A DNA stretch of 64,000 bases from an uncultured Bacteroidota bacterium (GTDB lineage Bacteria > Bacteroidota > Bacteroidia > Bacteroidales > VadinHA17). The stretch is taken from contig CAIJYD010000022.1 of the NCBI GenBank assembly GCA_903824785.1, forward strand, positions 1 through 64,000, given 5' to 3'. Shown one piece after another: positions 57,303-64,000 of the stretch. Under the pieces are notes generated by a model. The model worked only from the letters and a program-made list of their open reading frames with translations. It was not told the DNA's origin and made no database searches. Each line of letters begins with the position of its first letter. Position 1 is the stretch's first letter. The translations under genes were made by a program, and so were the position numbers.

Positions 57303-57848
57303 ATGAAAAAAACAATTATTCTTTTCGCAGCTGTCTTAATGATAGCAGGTTTTTCAACCAAAGCAATTGCACAGACATCCGCAACAGTAACAGGAACAAC
57401 AGCAGGAGCCCAGCTGATTATCCCAATGGCAATTGGCCAGGATTCTCCATTACATTTTGGAACAATAAATTTAGTTGCAGGAGTTGGTGGTACAGTTGTT
57501 CTTTCAACAGTAAATGCAGCACGCTCTTTCACAGGCGGTGTTGTAGCATCTGCCGTAACACCGTTAGCTACAAATGCAGCTTACCATGTTACCGGAACTA
57601 AAAATGAATCTTATGCACTCACCCTTCCAGCTACTATTACAGTAACTGAAACTGTAGGAAATTCAGCAAGCATGGTAATCAGCGATCTGAAAGCCCGTTT
57701 CCTTGGAGCCGCTGATGACGCAGTAATAAGTACTCTTAGTGCAACCGGAACTGACAGCTTTACTGTTGGTGGTACACTGACTGTTTCACCATCACAGGTT
57801 GGTGGAATTTATGCAGGTGCGTTTAATGTTACTGTAGATTATAACTAA
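57303..57848 (+). CDS. DUF4402 protein, likely major pilin-like subunit
   Basis: 181 residues, signal peptide cut near AIAQ (24). The mature part is a small beta-sandwich of the DUF4402 type: LHFGTINLVAGVGGTVVLST, YALTLPATITV, SFTVGGTLTVSPSQVGGIYA and the closing GAFNVTVDYN. DUF4402 proteins occur in several phyla next to fimbrial chaperones. The final strand with alternating hydrophobics resembles a chaperone-bound pilin edge. It is the first gene of the locus, has its own terminator just after it, and lies under a sigma-54-like promoter, so it should be made in excess, as major subunits are. Confidence 0.82.
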   Translation: MKKTIILFAAVLMIAGFSTKAIAQTSATVTGTTAGAQLIIPMAIGQDSPLHFGTINLVAGVGGTVVLSTVNAARSFTGGVVASAVTPLATNAAYHVTGTKNESYALTLPATITVTETVGNSASMVISDLKARFLGAADDAVISTLSATGTDSFTVGGTLTVSPSQVGGIYAGAFNVTVDYN

Positions 57849-57863
57849 TAATAATTTTGGAAA

Positions 57864-57904
57864 AAAGGGGAGTGCCAGGGTTACCGGCATCCCCTTTATT
57901 TTTT
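57864..57904 (+). terminator. Terminator or attenuator after the pilin-like gene
   Basis: AAAGGGGA, bulged G, TGCC, 9-base loop, GGCA, TCCCCTTT, then ATTTTTTT. A strong 12-bp stem. The next genes have no clear promoter of their own, so partial read-through would give less chaperone and usher than pilin. Confidence 0.75.
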
Positions 57905-58165
57905 AAGAAAAGTGCTTATTCAGAATAAAATTTAAAGAAAAAAATGACCACTGAATCGAACATAAACAGAAACGGAATACTTTTGGGAGGGTTTTTCAGG
58001 AATGTAAAGTCACATAACAGTAAGATGTCCAGCAATGTTTGTTTCTTTGCAGCGGGAAACATTTTAAAAGTGATGAACCGAGCATGTTTAACTAAAAACG
58101 CAAACCCGGATGAGCAAAATGAACATGAGAGCTCCATCCGACCTTTTAAAAATAATTTTGTGCGG

Positions 58166-58993
58166 ATGAAAATAAAACTTTTATTTATTCTTATAACATT
58201 TTCGGCTTTTAACTTTCAGGCAGAAGCTCAGGGCGATCTGCTGATAACACCCAAAAGGGTAGTCTTTGAGGGAAGCAAGCAAAAAGAGGGTCTTAGTCTG
58301 GTGAATATTGGAAAAGATACAGCAACATTTTCTATCTCTTTTGTACAAAGAAACATGAATGAGGACGGTAGTTTTGTAACTGTTAATAAAAGTGATTCAG
58401 GACAAATGTTTGCTGATCCTTATCTTCGGATCTTTCCGCGCACCGTGACTTTAGCCCCGGGAGAACCTCAGGTAATAATGTTACAGTGCAGACGCAAGCC
58501 TGATATGAAGGCCGGAGAATACAGGTCACATTTATATTTCAGATCAGAAGTAAGCAATAAACCACTCGGAATGGGGAAAGCCGGGAAGGATTCCAAAACA
58601 GTAAGTGTTCAGTTAACGCCGGTATTCGGTTTGAGTATTCCAATTATAATTCGTTCAGGCGAGGTTAATGTAAGCGCCACCCTAAGTGATTTAAAACTTG
58701 AAATCCAGGGCGAGAAGGAACAAATCCTTAAGCTCACCATAAACAGAACAGGCAATATCTCGATATATGGAAATATAACTGTAGAATATATTCCACTTAG
58801 CGGGAAATCATATGAAATAGGAGCAATAACCGGAGTAGGAGTTTATACAAACATTACAAAGCGGAATGTTTCCATTAAGTTAAACAATCCGTCAGGCAAG
58901 CCGTTAAAAGGGGGAAAGCTTAAAGTGCTTTACACAGGTCCTGAAGAGGCCAAATATCCTCTTTATGATGAAGAGGAAATGGTAATTAAATAG
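58166..58993 (+). CDS. PapD-like periplasmic fimbrial chaperone
   Basis: 275 residues from the ATG at 58166, which starts a signal peptide (cut near QAEAQ). The same frame is open back to 57944, giving 74 more residues of unfamiliar, non-secretory sequence, so I take 58166. The N-terminal Ig domain shows LLITPKRVVFEGSKQ, a beta-strand VNIGKDTATFSISFVQ and the hallmark RIFPRTVTLAPGEPQVIMLQ, the L-x-PGE-x-Q pattern of pilus chaperones. A second Ig-like domain follows (about 160-275). It should bind unfolded pilin-like subunits in the periplasm and deliver them to the usher-like protein downstream. Confidence 0.85.
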   Translation: MKIKLLFILITFSAFNFQAEAQGDLLITPKRVVFEGSKQKEGLSLVNIGKDTATFSISFVQRNMNEDGSFVTVNKSDSGQMFADPYLRIFPRTVTLAPGEPQVIMLQCRRKPDMKAGEYRSHLYFRSEVSNKPLGMGKAGKDSKTVSVQLTPVFGLSIPIIIRSGEVNVSATLSDLKLEIQGEKEQILKLTINRTGNISIYGNITVEYIPLSGKSYEIGAITGVGVYTNITKRNVSIKLNNPSGKPLKGGKLKVLYTGPEEAKYPLYDEEEMVIK

Positions 58994-59036
58994 GAATAAA
59001 CGATAGTTAAACAATATAGTTTATTAATCATATCTC

Positions 59037-59282
59037 ATGAAAACGCAGCTTTCCAATAAAAAGAGGTTTTACAAATTTCTCTCCGACAATGATGCTCTCA
59101 TTGAGTGGAGCAGAAATATCAGAACCGTTGGAAAAAACAGTAACTTCCTGTTTAGCCGAATTGGAGTATATGATTACATTGACGAAGCTTTTACATGGGA
59201 CTCTACACCGGAAGGGATTGAGTTCTGGAGCACTATTTATTCTAAATGGGCAGCAGAGAACGATCAGCTCAGACTAAGATAA
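59037..59282 (+). CDS. Small protein of unknown function in the fimbria-like operon
   Basis: 81 residues, no signal peptide, so probably cytoplasmic. It has a net positive N-terminal half and a conserved-looking FTWDSTPEGIEFWSTIYSKW near the end, a pattern that I associate with small phage and accessory proteins, but I cannot name a family. It is 43 bases after the chaperone gene and 31 before the second pilin-like gene. As a soluble protein among exported ones it could be a regulator, but that is only a suggestion. Confidence 0.6.
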   Translation: MKTQLSNKKRFYKFLSDNDALIEWSRNIRTVGKNSNFLFSRIGVYDYIDEAFTWDSTPEGIEFWSTIYSKWAAENDQLRLR

Positions 59283-59313
59283 CCAGAGGAAAGAGAAAAA
59301 AACAAAAGAACAA

Positions 59314-59835
59314 ATGAAAGCATTGCACGGAAATATAAGGAGTCAGAGATTGTTACTGACAGTCGCATTCCTCTTCATTTGTATCAGCTTCTCATTTTCG
59401 CAACCAACATTACCACAACGGTCATTAACCGTAACTGCTACTCAACCAATACATTTCGGTACATTTTGTTTAACAGGAGGAGCCGGTGGTTCGGTTACTG
59501 TAGGTTATGACGGCAGCAGAACGGCAATCGGGAATATTGTGCTTTTGCCAATTTCTCCCATTGCTCAGCCTGCAATCTTTGAAATTAAACTTTGTGAAGG
59601 CAGGAATGTAACTATCACTTTTTCTGCAACTACAATTCTAACCGGAAGTGACGGCGGTTCGCTTACACTTGAGATAGGGCCTACAGAAAAAGGATTGAAC
59701 GGAGGAACATTTGCTACTAACAACGATTGTAATTTTGTCACGACTTTACGGGTAGGAGGCACTCTTCAGATCCCCGGAAATTCCATCCCCGGAACATATA
59801 CAGGAAGCTTCGATATGACCTTTAACCAGGAATAA
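59314..59835 (+). CDS. Second DUF4402 protein, likely minor or tip subunit
   Basis: 173 residues, signal peptide to about FSFSQ (30). The mature part resembles the first DUF4402 protein: IHFGTFCLTGGAGGSVTVGY, TLRVGGTLQIPGNSIPGTY and the closing GSFDMTFNQ. Unlike the first it has three cysteines (in FCLTGG, KLCEGR and NDCNF), which may form a disulfide. It immediately precedes the usher-like gene, whose ATG overlaps its stop codon (TAATG), a sign of coupled translation. Its smaller expression fits a minor or adaptor subunit. Confidence 0.78.
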   Translation: MKALHGNIRSQRLLLTVAFLFICISFSFSQPTLPQRSLTVTATQPIHFGTFCLTGGAGGSVTVGYDGSRTAIGNIVLLPISPIAQPAIFEIKLCEGRNVTITFSATTILTGSDGGSLTLEIGPTEKGLNGGTFATNNDCNFVTTLRVGGTLQIPGNSIPGTYTGSFDMTFNQE

Positions 59836-62800
59836 TGATCACGCTCAATTACGTCGGTAGAGTTAAAAAATACTGCATGCTTATTGGGCATCTCCGGTTC
59901 GCGTCACAGCTTAAAACATCATTACTTCTGTTTATTTTGCTTTTCCCCACACTGCTTAAGGTAAATGGGCAGGATGTCAATACGGAAGAAAATATAAATA
60001 ATTCTGCTATTTACGACCAGATTCCTGTCAGTGTTATGATTGAAGGGGTCGGAACTTTCACTGTCGATGTTTTATATACCAGTAATGATCTGCTCTACAT
60101 TAATATTGAAGACCTGTTCAATAATCTGAAGATTCCCTGCAAAACGGCGAAAAATGGTGAGAGTTTTAATGGTTTTATTGAAAATGAAAGCAAAACTTAT
60201 TCTATAGAATTCAATTCAGGAGTAATAAAAGTCGGCGACAGAATAATTAATTATAAAAACGGGCTTATAAAAGAGGCAGGCTCCTTCTATTTGGAATCTT
60301 CATTGTTTGCAGAAGCTTTCGGAATTAACCTCTCCTTTAATTTCAGAACTCTTTCAGTAATCTTAAAATCGAATTTTGAGTTGCCGGTGGTTAAGCAACT
60401 CAGAATCGAAAAAATGGAAAAAAATATTTCGAAGTTAAAAGGCGATATTATTTCAGATACAATTATAAAAAGAAACTATCATTTATTTAAGGCAGGCACA
60501 TTAGACTGGGCAGCAGCCTCCTTTCAGACATGGAATGGGACAACTGATAATCGTCTTGGACTTGGCATCGGAACCGAATTTCTGTACGGAGAAGCTGACG
60601 TATCAGTTAATTATTACGATCAGTATAAATTTGATAACCGGCAGCTCCAGTACCTCTGGCGCTGGGTTGACAATGATAAACGCATTATTAAACAGGCACA
60701 GGTTGGAAAGATATCCAATCAGACTATCGCATTTATTAATTCACCTGTACTTGGTGCCGTTATCAGAAATTCTCCGACAACTGTAAGAAAAGCTAAAGGG
60801 TTCTACACAATAAATGAATTTACTGAGCCCAACTGGACTGTAGAGCTTTATATAAATAACATCCTTGTTGACTATACAAGGGCCGATGCTTCGGGTTTGT
60901 TTTTATTCAAAGTTCCGATTGTGTATGGCTTTACTACCCTGAAACTAAAATTTTACGGTCCGATGGGAGAAGAACGTACCGAAGAACGTACGATGAATGT
61001 TCCTTATACAATTATGCCGGTTAAGCAGTTTGAATACAGCCTGGCAGGCGGTATCGTTCAGGATACAACTCACAGCCGGTTCGGGAAAACGGAGTTCAAT
61101 TATGGGGTAAACCGCATTTTAACAATTGGCGGAGGATTGGAGTACTTATCTTCAATTACAAACGGAGATTTAATTCCTTATGGGAGAATTACTATGCAGC
61201 CATTCAGCGCTTTGACATTGAACGCAGAATATTCTCACGGAGTTAAAAGCAGAGTGTTGCTTGACTATTATTTTATCAAAGATGCTTTATTAGAACTGGA
61301 TTATGCGAAATATGTAGAAGGACAACTTGCTACACGCTTCAATTCTCTTGAAGAAAGGAAAGCAAAACTGTCTATCCCATTCAGATTCAAAAAGATTATA
61401 GGATTTACAAAGCTTGATTATATGCAATATGTATATAAAACCTTTAATTATAATCAGGTTGCAGCAATGATTTCAGCGTATTACAAGCAGTTTAGCGCCA
61501 ATTCATCATCACAGCTCAACTGGTTAAACGGGAAACCGGCATTTCTTACCTCCGACCTGGCACTTTCTTATCGGCTGAAGAATGGATTTAATCTGCGCTC
61601 ATCAGCCCAGTTTAATGTTGCTGGTGGCAAAATGATCAGGTATAAGGCAGAAGTCGAAAAAAGAATTCCAAAAGGTTTTATTTCAGGTTCATACGAAAGA
61701 AATGTCCTCTTTAAAGATAATTTTGTAACTCTGAATTTCAAGTACGATTTGAATTTTGCACGAACAAGTGTCTCGGCTTCACACAATAATGGTAATTTCT
61801 ATACCTCCCAAAGCGCCCAGGGAAGTATGGCCTTTGGCAGCGGTAATGGGTATGTTTATAAAAGCAATAACTCATCAATAAGCAAAGGCGGAATATCTGT
61901 CTATCCATTCTATGATGCAAACAATAATGGGGTCTTCGACAAAGACGAACACATGGTGAAATTGAATACAGTAAAAATATTCGGTGGAAAAACAATTTTC
62001 AGCAAACAGGATTCAATAATACGTATTGCCGATCTCAATGCATTTGTAACTTATAATATGGAATTCAGCGACATCGATCTGGAGAATTTCTCATGGCGCT
62101 TTAAAACTAAAAAGTATCAGGTGCTTATTGATCCAAATCAGTTTAAAAGAATTGATGTGCCAGTTATTACTGTAGGAGAGGTTAGCGGGATGACATATAT
62201 TGACGGTGAAAATACATTAAAGGGAATTGGAAGGATTCTTGTAAAATTCTATAAAAAAGATAGTGATAAACCTGTAGCAGAAGCACTTTCTGAATCTGAC
62301 GGATATCTATATTATATGGGGTTTGAACCAGGAGAGTATGTTGCCCGCATTGATTCGGCTCAGTTGAGCAACCTTAACTTTTCTGCTGATCCCATGCAGG
62401 CCTCTTTTAAAATAAATGCTCTGAAAGATGGAGATATTATTGAAGGCCTTAGTTTCGTCCTCAGCCCGATATCAATGATTGCAGAACAGAAAACTGATTC
62501 TGCCGATCTTAATGCCTTGGGTCTTAATGTCAGCGAATCGGAAGTATCAGAAAAAAACCGGGGAAAAGAAACGGTTGTTTATATGGGCAATCTTGATCTG
62601 AATGCAGGTCCTTATTTTGTACAGGTTGGTGCTTTCAGAAAAGAGGATAATGCAAAACGGCTTTATAAGAAACTCTCGGTCGGAATACAATATCCCATAG
62701 GAGTAATTATTGAAGATGGTTACTACAAAGTGCGGTTAGGATATTTCAGTTCAAAAGAAGGCTCTGCTGCCTGCTCAAAAGTAGTATTAAGACGAGGACT

Positions 62801-62837
62801 TCCCTTATTCCGGGGAAGGAACCGAAAACAGCCATAA
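59835..62837 (+). CDS. Usher-like outer membrane protein with Cna-B-like and SPOR domains
   Basis: 1000 residues. A hydrophobic export signal lies at about 29-47 (start overlaps the previous stop). The N-terminal domain (about 50-190) has alternating short strands. Usher-like features follow: WTVELYINNILVDYTRADAS (about 332), resembling the usher VEVYxNGxL region, and MPVKQFEYSLAGGIVQD (about 392) preceding a run of amphipathic strands as in LxPGxxDYSLSAG of ushers. Strand-rich barrel to about 640; then YPFYDANNNGVFDKDE (about 689) begins a Cna-B/SdrD-like region, and residues 925-992 form a SPOR domain (GPYFVQVGAFRKEDNAKRLY). Ushers normally lack SPOR, which binds denuded peptidoglycan. Identity as an usher is inferred from motifs and neighbours. 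Confidence 0.72.
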   Translation: MITLNYVGRVKKYCMLIGHLRFASQLKTSLLLFILLFPTLLKVNGQDVNTEENINNSAIYDQIPVSVMIEGVGTFTVDVLYTSNDLLYINIEDLFNNLKIPCKTAKNGESFNGFIENESKTYSIEFNSGVIKVGDRIINYKNGLIKEAGSFYLESSLFAEAFGINLSFNFRTLSVILKSNFELPVVKQLRIEKMEKNISKLKGDIISDTIIKRNYHLFKAGTLDWAAASFQTWNGTTDNRLGLGIGTEFLYGEADVSVNYYDQYKFDNRQLQYLWRWVDNDKRIIKQAQVGKISNQTIAFINSPVLGAVIRNSPTTVRKAKGFYTINEFTEPNWTVELYINNILVDYTRADASGLFLFKVPIVYGFTTLKLKFYGPMGEERTEERTMNVPYTIMPVKQFEYSLAGGIVQDTTHSRFGKTEFNYGVNRILTIGGGLEYLSSITNGDLIPYGRITMQPFSALTLNAEYSHGVKSRVLLDYYFIKDALLELDYAKYVEGQLATRFNSLEERKAKLSIPFRFKKIIGFTKLDYMQYVYKTFNYNQVAAMISAYYKQFSANSSSQLNWLNGKPAFLTSDLALSYRLKNGFNLRSSAQFNVAGGKMIRYKAEVEKRIPKGFISGSYERNVLFKDNFVTLNFKYDLNFARTSVSASHNNGNFYTSQSAQGSMAFGSGNGYVYKSNNSSISKGGISVYPFYDANNNGVFDKDEHMVKLNTVKIFGGKTIFSKQDSIIRIADLNAFVTYNMEFSDIDLENFSWRFKTKKYQVLIDPNQFKRIDVPVITVGEVSGMTYIDGENTLKGIGRILVKFYKKDSDKPVAEALSESDGYLYYMGFEPGEYVARIDSAQLSNLNFSADPMQASFKINALKDGDIIEGLSFVLSPISMIAEQKTDSADLNALGLNVSESEVSEKNRGKETVVYMGNLDLNAGPYFVQVGAFRKEDNAKRLYKKLSVGIQYPIGVIIEDGYYKVRLGYFSSKEGSAACSKVVLRRGLPLFRGRNRKQP

Positions 62838-62873
62838 CTGATTCTGCAGAAAGGCTGCTTTCAAAGACAAAAA

Positions 62874-62889
62874 GATCCGGAACCGGATC
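62874..62889. repeat. Inverted repeat after the usher-like gene
   Basis: GATCCGG-AA-CCGGATC, a perfect 7-bp dyad 37 bases after the stop; it can fold as a 6-bp stem with a GAAC loop. No U-tract follows, so it is not a standard terminator. Confidence 0.45.
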
Positions 62890-63015
62890 AATCCTGATAA
62901 ATTTGTTTAACTTGGCTGTTGAGATTCCGGCTTAGTGAAGAGAAAAGGTGGATGGTAGTAAAATGCCGATGGATCGATAACATAAGATTCGGGCTTTTAA
63001 CCATAATAGGAAATA

Positions 63016-64000
63016 ATGCGTACCATTTCAATCCTGTTTTTACTCTCTATTTCAGTTTCAGCAAATGCCCAATTTGTGAAACAAGACCCAGCAGCAAAAA
63101 TAATTCTGATAGGAGACAAATCCGGTAATCTTCAACTTAAGATTGATTATAGCTTCGGATGTAAGATCAGCGGTGTAAAAATCAAAGGTAAAAATGTGAT
63201 CTCCCCGGAAGGAGTATTTACTTCCATCAAAACGGAGGCAGATCTGTTTACTTCGCTGAAATCAAAGCTTCCCGTAGAGGTAATAGCAGGAAAGAACAGG
63301 CTTGAAGTAAGTAATATTGTCTTTGGAAATGAGAAAATGAGTGTTGCGGAAACATGGATCTTTGTTGCCGGCGAAAAGCAGATCTCATGGGAGATCAGCC
63401 GTCAATATCTGCAGAGCGGCAGGCTTGACAATATGGCCATTCCCGTTTGGAACTTTTCAAGCCTTTCCATCTGGAAGGGAGGGATTCTTAATACCGGTGG
63501 GGTGGTTTGGTGCAAGTATCTTGAGAATAAAGATGATACCTACGGCGTACATACTGATGGCGTTACATTTTGGGAACCTCAGTCGGGCGATGGTTTCAGG
63601 GTTGAGGCATTTTCAGCCACCGGAAATAGTATTGCCTGCTCATTCAGCCATGGCGCTAATGACGGGTTTAAATTTACACAGTATCTCTCTCCATCGGAAC
63701 TGGGTCAGCGGTACAACCTGAGTCGCTTTGTAAACGGGAATTCAGATGTTTTTGCTCCCTTCATGGTGAATGAAGGAAAAGCTGATATCTCTTTGGCTTT
63801 AAGTTATGTTGACTATAATAAAGAATACGACAGGGGAACGCTGGTGGGTATTGACGCGATAGCTGTCAGGGAGCTTCTTAATACAACAGGAAGGTATGGC
63901 GTAGTAGATAAAAATATTGCAGGCGGTAATGGGTGGCGAACAAACTGGAAATGTCTGCATGAACCATTCTTTGCCCAGATAGGCATGGCAGTAGATGATA
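63016..64000 (+). CDS. Secreted protein, possibly a glycoside hydrolase; cut by the window end
   Basis: The ATG at 63016 (AGGA 6 bases before) opens 328 codons without stop up to the window edge. A signal peptide is visible (LFLLSISVSANAQ, cut near residue 19). The mature part is rich in Trp and aromatic residues and has patterns such as ETWIFVAGEKQISWEISRQY, VWNFSSLSIWKGG and GGNGWRTNWKCLHEPFF. The layout recalls the N-terminal part of large carbohydrate-active enzymes, but I do not recognise a family. It begins 178 bases after the usher-like gene and may be a separate unit. Confidence 0.65.
   Translation, partial: MRTISILFLLSISVSANAQFVKQDPAAKIILIGDKSGNLQLKIDYSFGCKISGVKIKGKNVISPEGVFTSIKTEADLFTSLKSKLPVEVIAGKNRLEVSNIVFGNEKMSVAETWIFVAGEKQISWEISRQYLQSGRLDNMAIPVWNFSSLSIWKGGILNTGGVVWCKYLENKDDTYGVHTDGVTFWEPQSGDGFRVEAFSATGNSIACSFSHGANDGFKFTQYLSPSELGQRYNLSRFVNGNSDVFAPFMVNEGKADISLALSYVDYNKEYDRGTLVGIDAIAVRELLNTTGRYGVVDKNIAGGNGWRTNWKCLHEPFFAQIGMAVDD

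Overview
The window looks like a chromosomal stretch from a member of the Bacteroidota, most likely Bacteroidales/Marinilabiliales-type. The evidence is direct: promoters of the TTG-N19-TAnnTTTG type, few Shine-Dalgarno sites, a TonB transducer, HflX, LpxK, a class I fumarase, Tat-dependent Gfo/Idh oxidoreductases, a T9SS-like C-terminal domain, PATR repeats and large soluble multi-PAS kinases. The genus cannot be given from sequence alone.

Layout. 1-220 holds the 5' part of a tRNA gene on the minus strand followed by tandem 70-bp copies of that tRNA half with an 18-bp palindrome in the D-loop. 0.4-14.7 kb is mostly housekeeping: TonB-like protein, TPR-like lipoprotein, hflX, asd, a secreted lamin-tail protein, purine nucleoside phosphorylase/lpxK, sppA, folK, radC, rpsT, tRNA-Glu, a decayed Mur-ligase gene and a Tat-exported TIM-barrel isomerase. 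14.9-29.4 kb is metabolic and exported: a phospholipase D-type synthase, an esterase, a metallo-beta-lactamase-fold hydrolase, a GH2 beta-galactosidase, fumarase, a tetraheme cytochrome fused to a SUMF1 domain, Gfo/Idh and TIM-barrel proteins, a beta-propeller lactonase and a nucleotide pyrophosphatase-like phosphodiesterase. 29.5-33.4 kb is a glycerol block, glpD-glpK-glpF.

33.6-51.1 kb is dominated by signal transduction: a 1497-residue hybrid kinase, a receiver protein, a receiver-kinase and a sigma-54 activator on the plus strand, then on the minus strand a 7-PAS kinase, a receiver-HTH regulator and a receiver-kinase. Between them lies a cytoskeletal pair, a bactofilin and an actin-like ATPase that appears to be circularly permuted (its phosphate-1 loop is at the C-terminus). 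A 19-bp repeat occurs on both sides of the minus-strand signalling block.

50.5-62.8 kb is a surface-structure region. A lone receiver is followed by a 1971-residue PATR-repeat exoprotein; then comes a DUF4402 pilin-like protein with its own terminator, a PapD-like chaperone, a small protein, a second DUF4402 protein and a 1000-residue usher-like outer membrane protein ending in a SPOR domain. The two transcription units start with the same arrangement: a 30-bp motif (27/30 identical) about 80-100 bp ahead of a sigma-54-like promoter. I infer that the nearby NtrC-type activator or a relative controls them together. This chaperone/usher-like locus and the permuted actin/bactofilin pair are the best candidates for undescribed biology here. 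The window ends inside a secreted protein gene starting at 63016.
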